NCBI GenBank assembly: GCA_964523675.1
Contig: CAZFZT010000008.1
Span: 1 to 64,000 of the forward strand
DNA length: 64,000 nucleotides
From: CAZFZT01 sp964523675
GTDB lineage: Bacteria > Planctomycetota > Phycisphaerae > Phycisphaerales > SM1A02
Direction of reading: 5' to 3'
Within the stretch, counting starts at the first letter, position 1; the number at the start of each line of letters is the position of its first letter. A program made the position numbers and the translations under genes. The notes below the pieces were generated by a model. That model did no database searches and had not been told where the DNA came from. It saw only the letters and a program-made list of their open reading frames with translations. Shown piece by piece: positions 1 to 7,615 of the stretch.

Positions 1-1047
1 GCCGTCCGCGGCAGATGCGGCAACTGCAAGTGCCACCGCGCCATCTGGGAAGGACGTTGCGTCGCAGGAGAGATTGTGCAGCCGACCCTTCCTCCAAAGG
101 GCATAGAAGTCTTGACCGAGGTCGTCGTGTATTCCCCCACGCCCTGTGAGTACAGCAGGCACACCCATGTCCGGCTGCAAGTCATCTAACGAAAGACCCT
201 GTATACACGCGCACGACTTTGGTGCCATTGCAGCAGCGACGTACCAATATGCCGCGCTGCTGGCGTCGCATTGAACCGTGTATTTCACTCCTTCGATTCT
301 TCCGGATGTCGTGGGTGCCTCGTCAGAATGAATTCGGAGCCACCCCCTCTCATGATTGAACGAGCAACTTACCCCGATATGCCACTCGTCCATCACCTTG
401 TAGGTCAGCCACACATAAGCGGCACTTGTCACGCCCTCAGAGTACTTGATCGTCGCCCCACCCTCCAACCACTGTGCGATCAACATCACCGCCGAGATGA
501 ACTGACTGCTCGCCGTCCTTCCCACCCGCAGTTCACCGCCCTTGAATGCATCGCTCGGCACCACGCGCACCGGCAATCGCCCTTCCTCCTCCACATACTC
601 AATCGTCGCCCCCAACTGCCGTAGCATCTCGATGCCCTCCGCAATCGGCCGCTCGCGCATGCGCTTTGATCCATCCACCACCACTGGCTCGGCTGCAAGG
701 CACGCGGCGGCGATCATGAACCGCGTCGGCGTGCCGCCGTCACCGAGGTACACCAACCCCCCGCGCGGAAATCGCCCGCCGACGCCCTTGATGAAGACAT
801 CCTCACCCTCCCACCGCGCTTCCGCACCAAGCGTACAGAGCGCTTCCAGGAGCAAATCCGTGTCTTCTGCCCGCAGTGGCCGAATGATCTTTGATTCGCC
901 CTCCGCAAGAGCCGCAAGCACATACGCCCGGTTCGTGATCGACTTACTTCCTGGGGGCGTGATCGTCACATCAAACGGCTTCTCCAGCGGCACAATCGGC
1001 AGCGGGTCCGGCAACTCTTCAAGTGGCGCGCGATAGTCGATCATCAT
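1..1047 (-). CDS. aroA: 3-phosphoshikimate 1-carboxyvinyltransferase (EPSP synthase), C-terminus cut by window edge
   Basis: Reading the minus strand from an ATG at 1047 gives 349 codons open to the left edge; the family is usually about 430 residues, so roughly 80 are missing. The N-terminus has the EPSP synthase signature PGSKSITNR, which binds the substrate phosphates. It is followed by LGDGGTPTRFM and then SSQFISAVML in the middle, and near the edge by FPDGAVALAV, the usual position of the catalytic Asp. The enzyme joins shikimate-3-phosphate and PEP in aromatic amino-acid synthesis in the cytoplasm. A second in-frame ATG follows at 1044. It lies downstream of pgi on the same strand, separated by a palindromic repeat. 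Identification is by motif and order, and I am confident. Confidence 0.93.
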   Translation of the reverse strand, partial: MMIDYRAPLEELPDPLPIVPLEKPFDVTITPPGSKSITNRAYVLAALAEGESKIIRPLRAEDTDLLLEALCTLGAEARWEGEDVFIKGVGGRFPRGGLVYLGDGGTPTRFMIAAACLAAEPVVVDGSKRMRERPIAEGIEMLRQLGATIEYVEEEGRLPVRVVPSDAFKGGELRVGRTASSQFISAVMLIAQWLEGGATIKYSEGVTSAAYVWLTYKVMDEWHIGVSCSFNHERGWLRIHSDEAPTTSGRIEGVKYTVQCDASSAAYWYVAAAMAPKSCACIQGLSLDDLQPDMGVPAVLTGRGGIHDDLGQDFYALWRKGRLHNLSCDATSFPDGAVALAVAASAADG

Positions 1048-1059
1048 CAAATCAGTGGC

Positions 1060-1106
1060 ACGGGCATTCTGCCCGTGCGCTGCCGTCGTACGGGCAGAAT
1101 GCCCGT
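1060..1106. repeat. Inverted pair of GGGCATTCTGCCC palindromes (repeat family E)
   Basis: A 17-nt palindrome at 1060-1076 (ACGGGCATTCTGCCCGT) is followed after 13 nt by its exact reverse complement at 1090-1106. Each copy can fold alone (7-bp arms, 3-nt loop), or the two can pair with each other over 17 bp. It starts 8 nt downstream of the pgi stop, so it can act as an mRNA 3' hairpin, but there is no T-run. A half copy occurs at 51104-51126. It resembles REP-type intergenic palindromes. Confidence 0.8.
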
Positions 1107-1113
1107 TCCACCG

Positions 1114-2526
1114 TTATACAACGCACGCATCATCGCCGAGTGCCGCTTCGACCTTCTCCTTCCACTGCTCATACCCCCTGCGCCCCATCAAACCGAATGT
1201 CGCAACCTTGCCGGTCTCAACTGCCGGTTGATCATATGCATCAATGTTCAGCATCAACCCGGCATACGCTGTCGCAATCATCCATAGCTGCAAAAACTCG
1301 CCGACGTGATAGGCGCTCACTCGCGGCAAACGAATCGTAAAGTTCGGCCGCTCGCTCTCAATGAGCGCATACTCCGTCGCGCGTTTTTCTGCTGCAAGCA
1401 GTTCACCAAGCGAGCGACCGTGCAGGTAATGCAGTTGCTCAACATCAAGGTCCGATGGAATCATAACATCCTCATCGAACGACTCGACCTCAAGGAAGCC
1501 GATCACCTTGTCGTTCGGGCCCTCACGATACAGTTGCACCTGGCTGTGCTGATCAGTCGTACCCAGTGCCTTCACCGGCGTCGCGCCGGCAAACACCTTG
1601 TTGCCATCCCTATCCACGCGCTTGCCCAGCGACTCGGCCCACAACTGCCGAAACCAGTCGGCAAGGAGATAGAGCGAATTGCAATACGGCATGAGCACGT
1701 GAATCGGCTTGCCGTTTCGCATGTGCTCCATGAGCACAAACGCAAGAATCGCTGCGGGATTCTGCGAGACGTCTTCATTGGAGCAGCGTTCATCCATCGA
1801 TGCTGCGCCATCGAGCAGCGCATCGATATCAATACCGCACATCGCCGCGCTAAACAGTCCCACGGGCGACAAAACGCTGAACCGCCCACCCACGCCTTCA
1901 GGCACCGGCAACGTCGCGTAACCCTCCGCATCGCAAATCTGCCGCATCGTTCCCTTGGAGGAATCGGTCACCGCGACGATGTGTTCGGCATTCTTCTCAC
2001 CAAGCGATTCACGCAGCATGGACCTTGCGACGAGGAACTGCGCCGCCGTCTCCGCCGTCTCGCCGGATTTGCTGATGACATTGATGAGCGTGCGCTCGAA
2101 CGTCGGATCGCTGCGGCGCACCTCGGCGAGCGCCTGGCCGACGAAGTGCGGATCGACGTTGTCGAGAACAAAAAGGCGCGGCCCGTCCCGTTTCTCGCGC
2201 GGCTGGAGATTCCATGTTGAAGGATTCAGAGCGGACTGCAGCGCGATGTTGCCCAGCGCGCTGCCGCCGATGCCTAGCACGATGAGGTTCTCGACTCTAT
2301 CGCGATGCTTCCTCACGAGATGCTTGACCGCGCCCACATGCTCGGCCCGCATCGGATCAAACGGCAGTTCACGCCATCGCTCCCAACCTGTGCCGCGCGT
2401 GCGGTTGAGTTGCTTCGTCAAAGCAGCGAGGCGCGGCTTGGCTTCTTCAAGCGCGCTTGGATCAATGCCATGTTCACCGACGGCGGTTGAGAGCGTGTTG
2501 CGGTAATGGAGCGTGATGTGCTTCAT
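1114..2526 (-). CDS. pgi: Glucose-6-phosphate isomerase
   Basis: Interconverts glucose-6-phosphate and fructose-6-phosphate in glycolysis and gluconeogenesis in the cytoplasm. The 470-residue product has the sugar-phosphate-binding loop GIGGSALGN (85-93), the SIS signature SKSGETAET (152-160), and a C-terminal FLQLWMIATAYAG segment matching the second PGI signature with the conserved Gln. Length fits the shorter bacterial PGI class. It starts at an ATG on the minus strand; the next upstream gene (a PLP enzyme) ends 29 nt away, so co-transcription is plausible. A palindromic repeat lies immediately after its stop, before aroA. Confidence 0.95.
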   Translation of the reverse strand: MKHITLHYRNTLSTAVGEHGIDPSALEEAKPRLAALTKQLNRTRGTGWERWRELPFDPMRAEHVGAVKHLVRKHRDRVENLIVLGIGGSALGNIALQSALNPSTWNLQPREKRDGPRLFVLDNVDPHFVGQALAEVRRSDPTFERTLINVISKSGETAETAAQFLVARSMLRESLGEKNAEHIVAVTDSSKGTMRQICDAEGYATLPVPEGVGGRFSVLSPVGLFSAAMCGIDIDALLDGAASMDERCSNEDVSQNPAAILAFVLMEHMRNGKPIHVLMPYCNSLYLLADWFRQLWAESLGKRVDRDGNKVFAGATPVKALGTTDQHSQVQLYREGPNDKVIGFLEVESFDEDVMIPSDLDVEQLHYLHGRSLGELLAAEKRATEYALIESERPNFTIRLPRVSAYHVGEFLQLWMIATAYAGLMLNIDAYDQPAVETGKVATFGLMGRRGYEQWKEKVEAALGDDACVV

Positions 2527-2555
2527 GAGTCATTGCGCGAAGCCGCACGCCGCTC

Positions 2556-3773
2556 TCAGACGGCGGCGAGTGCGTGATCCAGATCCCGGATCAGGTCGTC
2601 AATATCTTCGATCCCTGCGGAAATTCTCACCAGCGTATCGCTGATGCCGAGCTTAGCCCGCGTCTGCGGTGGGACGGACGCATGTGTCATGATGGCAGGA
2701 TGCTCGATCAGCGATTCCACGCCACCCAGTGACTCCGCCAGCGCGAATAACTCGACATGTTCGAGGAAGCGTCGCGATTCATTCAAGCCGCCCTTGAGAT
2801 AGATCGTAATCATCCCGCCAAAGCCGCTCATGCAATCACCCTTGCGGCAGTGCATCCCCATCTGCTTCTTCGCCAGTTCATGTTGCGGATGCGATGTCAA
2901 GCCAGGGTAGATCACCCGATCAACCTTTGGATGTTGTTCGAGCCATTGCGCCAGCTCCAGGGCGTTCTTGCAGTGTTGCCGCATGCGGACGTTGAGCGTC
3001 TTGAGGCCGCGCAGCGTCATATATGAATCGAATGCGCCCATCACCGAGCCGATCGCGTTCTGCAGGAAGCGCAGGCGCTCGGCAAGGTCGGTCCGGTTCG
3101 TGACGAGCACTCCGCCGATCACGTCCGAGTGCCCGCCAAGATACTTCGTCGCCGAGTGCATGACGATATCGAAACCGTGTTCGAGCGGCCGCTGCAACAT
3201 CGGAGTCGCAAACGTATTGTCGCATACAGCAATCAGATTGTGCTTCTTCGCGATGGCCGCCACCGCCTTGAGGTCAACAAGTTTGAGCGTGGGATTGGTG
3301 GGCGTCTCCACCCAGATCATGCGCGTTCGTTGGGTAATCGCCTGCTCAATGCGCGAAGCATCCGTCATATCGACGTATGAGATCTTCAGTCCCATCGAGC
3401 GTTCTCGCACATTGCTCATCAGCCGAAACGTTCCGCCATAAAGATCGTCCATGGCAATCACATGGTCGCCTGAGTCGATCAATTCGAGGCAGGTGGCAGT
3501 GGCTGCGAGGCCGGAGGCGAATGCGAAGCCCCCGTAGGAAACATCCTGATCCGCAGTCAGGCCCGACCCCTCAAGTGTGGCGATGCACTTCTCAAATGCA
3601 TATCGCGTCGGGTTGTGGCTGCGCGAGTATTCAAAGCCCTTATGCGCGCCGGGAGATTCCTGTGCGTAGGTGGAGGAGAGATAGATCGGGGGCATGACAG
3701 CCCCTGTGGTTGGGTCCGGTCGTTGTCCGCCGTGGATGACGAGGGTTGGCAATTTCAAGTCGGAATGGCGCAT
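2556..3773 (-). CDS. Trans-sulfuration PLP enzyme (cystathionine gamma-synthase / gamma-lyase / methionine gamma-lyase family)
   Basis: A 405-residue fold-type I PLP enzyme of the Cys/Met metabolism family. The Schiff-base lysine is K210 in SATKYLGGHSD; the phosphate-binding YSRSHNPTRYAFE (49-61) and ASGLAA segments and the VETPTNPTLK motif (155-164) are all present. These fit synthesis or cleavage of cystathionine, or methionine gamma-lyase activity. Sequence alone does not separate these reactions, so no gene symbol is given. It begins at an ATG and faces away from the lipoprotein gene at 3861, so 3774-3860 should hold both promoters. Its stop is 29 nt before pgi. Confidence 0.9.
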   Translation of the reverse strand: MRHSDLKLPTLVIHGGQRPDPTTGAVMPPIYLSSTYAQESPGAHKGFEYSRSHNPTRYAFEKCIATLEGSGLTADQDVSYGGFAFASGLAATATCLELIDSGDHVIAMDDLYGGTFRLMSNVRERSMGLKISYVDMTDASRIEQAITQRTRMIWVETPTNPTLKLVDLKAVAAIAKKHNLIAVCDNTFATPMLQRPLEHGFDIVMHSATKYLGGHSDVIGGVLVTNRTDLAERLRFLQNAIGSVMGAFDSYMTLRGLKTLNVRMRQHCKNALELAQWLEQHPKVDRVIYPGLTSHPQHELAKKQMGMHCRKGDCMSGFGGMITIYLKGGLNESRRFLEHVELFALAESLGGVESLIEHPAIMTHASVPPQTRAKLGISDTLVRISAGIEDIDDLIRDLDHALAAV

Positions 3774-3793
3774 GGGCGGATGATAAACATATC

Positions 3794-3807
3794 AGCCGCT
3801 CGCGGCT
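3794..3807. repeat. Small palindrome AGCCGC-N2-GCGGCT in a divergent promoter region
   Basis: AGCCGC TC GCGGCT sits between two divergently transcribed genes. The same palindrome with an AA centre occurs at 35223-35236 at the end of the NosD coding sequence, so this may be a very short dispersed repeat. No promoter could be assigned with confidence in 3774-3860. Confidence 0.45.
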
Positions 3808-3860
3808 TAGCGGCCGTCTGATTTGATGGAACTGGTCCATTGGAGGTACACTCCCCACCC

Positions 3861-4691
3861 ATGAACTGTCGCTGCTTCATCCCCCCCACACTTCTGACTG
3901 TCGTTGTTGCCACCGCCGGCTGCGACACGATCGGCCAGGACGTCAACCACATGATGAACAGCATCCTGCCGCCATCGCCGGGTGAGGCGGCGCGGATGAT
4001 GACCGATCAATACGACCCCGACAATCGCCGGGAAGGCACCGTCTGGATCGCCAACGCGCCGTTTGGCGGCAGCAGCGAGTACGTCGAGCTCTACCGGTTC
4101 ATGGTCGAGACCGAGCGCGATCCCACTGCCTTGGCGAGTTCTCTTCGCGCCCTCGGCCGCCATGGTTCGCAAGAACATGCACCTCTGATTGCGACACGTC
4201 TCGAACATGAGAATGAACACGTTCGCTGGGCAGCGGCGACCGCTCTTCAGCGGCTGCACAACCCCGCAATCATCGATCAGCTTCTTGCTGTCCTTCGCAA
4301 CGATAACGAACGCAGCGAAACACGGGCAGCGGCAGCAACGGCACTTGGGCAATATCCAAGCGATCGTGTCTTCCAAGGGCTGATTCGAGCTCTCGACGCC
4401 CCGGAACTTAGTGTGAATGCCGCCGCCGAGCAGTCGCTCACAACGCTCACCGGGCAATCTTTCAGTATGGACCCCGTGGCATGGGTGACCTGGTACAACA
4501 ACCAGCCGGCTGCGACACGGTTTGCGGGGCAGCGCGAATATCTGTTTCCAACCTACTCGCGGGATGAAACGATCTTCGAGCGTTACATCATGTTCTGGAC
4601 GAGTAAGAATTGGGAACAACCTGCGCCGCCTGCCGGTCTGTCAGCACGTTCCGGCAGAACCACCAGCGACTTCGCGAATGATGGGGAGTGA
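3861..4691 (+). CDS. HEAT-repeat lipoprotein
   Basis: The ATG at 3861 is preferred over an upstream TTG (3840) because it gives a lipoprotein signal peptide ending in ATAGC, and GGAGG lies at 3842-3846. The mature protein (276 residues in total) carries HEAT-like repeats around residues 85-210, with recurring patterns such as VRWAAATALQRL and TRAAAATALGQY. HEAT repeats form alpha-solenoids that bind other proteins. The C-terminal part is hydrophilic and has no recognised domain. A membrane-anchored scaffolding role is inferred; no enzymatic motif is seen. The following dehydrogenase starts 65 nt downstream on the same strand. Confidence 0.75.
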   Translation: MNCRCFIPPTLLTVVVATAGCDTIGQDVNHMMNSILPPSPGEAARMMTDQYDPDNRREGTVWIANAPFGGSSEYVELYRFMVETERDPTALASSLRALGRHGSQEHAPLIATRLEHENEHVRWAAATALQRLHNPAIIDQLLAVLRNDNERSETRAAAATALGQYPSDRVFQGLIRALDAPELSVNAAAEQSLTTLTGQSFSMDPVAWVTWYNNQPAATRFAGQREYLFPTYSRDETIFERYIMFWTSKNWEQPAPPAGLSARSGRTTSDFANDGE

Positions 4692-4756
4692 AGCCGCGAC
4701 CGGATTCTCGCGCATGCACTTCGGAATCGTTCGTCGCTTCTATCGTTTAGCAAATC

Positions 4757-5743
4757 ATGCGCGCAATCTATTTCAACGGCAAGGAAACCGCTCTCGATCG
4801 TGATCGGAAGGTGCCCGAGCCGCAGCCGGGCGAGGCGCTCCTTCGCCCGACACGGCTGAATGTCGGTCGTCTCGACGCAGAGATCTCCCGCGGCCTGCTC
4901 AACTTCCACGGAACGCTCGGTCGAGAGTTTGTCGCCATCGTTGAATCCGTGGAGCCGCCCGGGGACCAGAAACTTCGAGGCAAGCGCGTCGTCGGCTCCA
5001 TCACCACCGCGTGCGGCAAGTGCGATCTGTGTCAGAAGGGACTGAGCGCGCACTGCCGCGAACAGACGATCCTGGGGATGAGTGGCCGCGACGGGTGTTT
5101 CGCCGATGCGTTTACAGTACCGGCGATCAATCTGGTGCCGGTCCCGAAGAATGTTGATGACGATCATGCGGTTTTCGCTCACCTGGCCGCCTGCGCCATG
5201 CAACCATTGCGGCAGATCACGATCGAAGGCAAACCCTACATCACTGTTCTCGGGGACGGACCACTTGGATTGCTCACGGCACAGGTCATGTCCAAGCTGA
5301 ACGCTTCGGTGCGCCTTATCGGCAGGCATCCGGAAAAATTTTCGCTCTGCGAGAAATGGGGTGTGAAGCATCGACATGTGAATGACATCGGACGCCGCGC
5401 CGATCAGGATATCGTCGTTGATTGCACCGGCTCGCCAAGTGGATTCGATCTCGCATGCCGCCTGGTCCGGCCGCGCGGCAAGATCGTAGTGAAATCCATG
5501 GAGTCGCCGGCGGCCGCTGCGGACCTGAAGCCGCTCCTCCTGAACTGGACGCCGATCGTGCTCAACGAGACTGAAGTCATCGGGTCCGGATTTGGGCCGA
5601 TCGCCGATGCACTGGCTGCGATCGCGCGTCAAGAGATCGATGTCGTCTCACTCATCTCCAAGCGCATGAAACTCGCAGACGGCGCCGCCGCCATCAACGC
5701 GGTCACGCAACCAGCCACATTGCGCGTGCTTCTCGATCCGTAA
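4757..5743 (+). CDS. MDR-superfamily (zinc alcohol dehydrogenase-like) oxidoreductase with altered catalytic zinc site
   Basis: A 328-residue medium-chain dehydrogenase/reductase with an N-terminal GroES-like half and a C-terminal Rossmann half (VLGDGPLGLLTAQV around residue 165). The structural-zinc loop with four cysteines, CGKCDLCQKGLSAHC, is intact. The catalytic-zinc ligands are not: the usual GxCxxD cysteine region reads NVGRLDAE and the usual GHE reads GRE, so Cys and His are both replaced. It may therefore be a non-zinc MDR reductase or have shifted chemistry. Substrate unknown. Its stop is 12 nt from the convergent deoxyhypusine-synthase-like gene. Confidence 0.8.
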   Translation: MRAIYFNGKETALDRDRKVPEPQPGEALLRPTRLNVGRLDAEISRGLLNFHGTLGREFVAIVESVEPPGDQKLRGKRVVGSITTACGKCDLCQKGLSAHCREQTILGMSGRDGCFADAFTVPAINLVPVPKNVDDDHAVFAHLAACAMQPLRQITIEGKPYITVLGDGPLGLLTAQVMSKLNASVRLIGRHPEKFSLCEKWGVKHRHVNDIGRRADQDIVVDCTGSPSGFDLACRLVRPRGKIVVKSMESPAAAADLKPLLLNWTPIVLNETEVIGSGFGPIADALAAIARQEIDVVSLISKRMKLADGAAAINAVTQPATLRVLLDP

Positions 5744-5755
5744 AAGTCGTCTTCC

Positions 5756-6724
5756 TCACCAACCGAGCACATAGGCGAAGATGAGCGGTGCGCAGATAGT
5801 CGCATCGGATTCGATCACGAATCGCGGTGTATCCGCAGCCAATTTGCCCCATGTGATCTTCTCATTCGGCACTGCGCCGCTATAGCCGCCGTAACTCGTC
5901 ACTGCCTCACTGATCTGACAGAAGTATCCCCATAACGGGACATTCTCGCGTTTGAGATCCTGATGCAGCATAGGCACGACGCAGATAGGGAAGTCTCCAG
6001 CGATTCCGCCGCCAATCTGAAAGAATCCGATCGACGTTGCCGGCGCTGTCTTCGTGTACCACTCTGCAAGCTCGATCATGTATTCAATGCCTGTCCGAAC
6101 GGTATGAACGTTCTTGACGTCGCCTTCGATACAGTGTGCGGCATAGATGTTGCCGAGCGTTGAGTCCTCCCAACCGGGTACGAAGATCGGTACATTCTTC
6201 TCAGCCGCAGCGAGCAGCCACGAGTTGCGGGGATCGATGTCGTAATGCTCCTTGAGGGCGCCGCTCAGCAGAATCCGATACATGAACTGGTGCGGGAAGT
6301 AGCGCTCGCCGCTGCGGTCGGCCCGCTGCCACTCATCGAGCACCGCCCGCTCGATCCGCCGAATCGCCTCTTCCTCCGGGATACAGGTATCAGTAACACG
6401 ATTGAGATGGCGCTCATGCAAATCCGCTTCCTGGGCTGCGCTCAGTTCGCGCCAGTTGGGAATGCGCTCATAATGCGTATGGGCGACCAGATTGAAGACA
6501 TCCTCTTCGAGGTTGGCGCCGGTGCAGCAGATGCCGTGTACTTTGTCGTGGCGAATCATCTCTGCAAGCGATTTGCCGAGTTCCGCCGTACTCATCGCGC
6601 CAGCAAGCGTCACGAACATTTTGCCGCCCTTATCGAGGTGGTCCCGATAGGCCTGGGCTGCATCAAGGAGCGCCGCCGCATTGAAGTGCCGATAGTGGGT
6701 GCGAATGAAGTCGGAGATCGTCAT
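5756..6724 (-). CDS. Deoxyhypusine synthase-like protein
   Basis: The 322-residue product matches the deoxyhypusine synthase family along its length: AGAMSTAELG and CCTGANLEED near the N-terminus, FFQIGGGIAGDFPI, and SGAVPNEKITWGKL near the C-terminus. In eukaryotic DHS the lysine in the SWGK motif forms the covalent intermediate with spermidine; the equivalent K294 is kept here. Bacteria lack eIF5A, so hypusination is unlikely. Known bacterial homologues include homospermidine synthases, making polyamine synthesis the best guess. The ATG at 6724 is preferred; an in-frame TTG lies 9 nt upstream. It stands alone between convergent and divergent neighbours. Confidence 0.85.
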   Translation of the reverse strand: MTISDFIRTHYRHFNAAALLDAAQAYRDHLDKGGKMFVTLAGAMSTAELGKSLAEMIRHDKVHGICCTGANLEEDVFNLVAHTHYERIPNWRELSAAQEADLHERHLNRVTDTCIPEEEAIRRIERAVLDEWQRADRSGERYFPHQFMYRILLSGALKEHYDIDPRNSWLLAAAEKNVPIFVPGWEDSTLGNIYAAHCIEGDVKNVHTVRTGIEYMIELAEWYTKTAPATSIGFFQIGGGIAGDFPICVVPMLHQDLKRENVPLWGYFCQISEAVTSYGGYSGAVPNEKITWGKLAADTPRFVIESDATICAPLIFAYVLGW

Positions 6725-6805
6725 GGCGGGCAAGGGTACGAGCGGACCAGCGTGTGGGCAAGTGCTGTGCTCACGCGTCTTCGGCGAGCCAAGTATGCTT
6801 CAGGC

Positions 6806-7582
6806 ATGGATGCAGACCCATCACCGCGAACTGCTGTCGATCTCGCCTCACACCGCGTCGCCCATACGCCCAAGGCCATCCGGGACCGGCTGAGCGTGCA
6901 ACCACGACAAAGCTACCTGCGCGATTTCATCTATGGCGCGATCGACGGCGCTGTGACGACTTTCGCCATTGTCGCCGGTGTCGCAGGCGCGGGTCTGTCG
7001 CCGGGTATCGTGCTTATTCTCGGCGTCGCCAACCTCATCGCCGATGGCTTTTCGATGGCGGTGAGCAATTATCTTGGCACCCGCGCAGACGACCAGCTCC
7101 TCGAGCATGCGCGTCGCACTGAACATCGCCACATCGAAATCTTCCCGGAAGGCGAGCGCGAGGAGATTCGCCAGATTTTTGCGGCCAAGGGCTTTGAGGG
7201 TGATGAGCTTGAGCGCATCGTAAAAGTCATCACCAGCGACCGGGAACAGTGGGTGGACACGATGCTGCGCGAGGAGCTTGGCCTTTCAATCGAGAGCCGC
7301 TCGCCCTGGAAAGCGGGCCTGATGACGTTGCTTGCTTTCATACTTGTCGGTGCGCTGCCCCTGCTGGTGTACTTCTACGACTACTTTGCAGCAACCACGA
7401 TCTCGCAGCCGTTCTTCTATAGCGCAGTGTTGACTGGCGTGGCGTTCTTCATCGTCGGAGCGCTCAAGAGCCGCTTTGTGAATGAGTCTTGGTATCGCGC
7501 TGGCCTTGAAACTCTCGGTGTTGGCAGCATCGCAGCCGTACTCGCTTACGTTATCGGCGTCGCACTGCGTGGTTTGGCTTGA
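6806..7582 (+). CDS. VIT1/CCC1-family transporter (probable Fe2+/Mn2+)
   Basis: The open frame extends far upstream, but the family homology begins with the ATG at 6806, giving 258 residues. FIYGAIDGAVTTFAIVAGVAGA in two adjacent blocks and LILGVANLIADGFSMAVSNYLG form the first two membrane helices typical of vacuolar iron transporter homologues. A charged cytoplasmic helical segment rich in Glu (about residues 100-155, the metal-collecting region in VIT1) follows, then three C-terminal helices. The family moves ferrous iron or manganese across membranes. The conserved Asp and Met of helices 1-2 are visible; substrate choice is inferred from the family only. It converges with the glycosyltransferase gene. 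Confidence 0.88.
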   Translation: MDADPSPRTAVDLASHRVAHTPKAIRDRLSVQPRQSYLRDFIYGAIDGAVTTFAIVAGVAGAGLSPGIVLILGVANLIADGFSMAVSNYLGTRADDQLLEHARRTEHRHIEIFPEGEREEIRQIFAAKGFEGDELERIVKVITSDREQWVDTMLREELGLSIESRSPWKAGLMTLLAFILVGALPLLVYFYDYFAATTISQPFFYSAVLTGVAFFIVGALKSRFVNESWYRAGLETLGVGSIAAVLAYVIGVALRGLA

Positions 7583-7615
7583 GCGCTTGCGCAATCGCGT
7601 TTTGGAGAAGGCGGA

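Noticed and set aside
3774..3860. Methionine or SAM-responsive riboswitch upstream of the trans-sulfuration gene
   Set aside because: The leader is only about 87 nt and shows just a small AGCCGC palindrome; no SAM riboswitch core could be found.
6245..6805. N-terminal extension of the VIT-family gene by 187 codons
   Set aside because: It lies antisense to the deoxyhypusine-synthase-like gene and has no domain; homology begins after the ATG at 6806.
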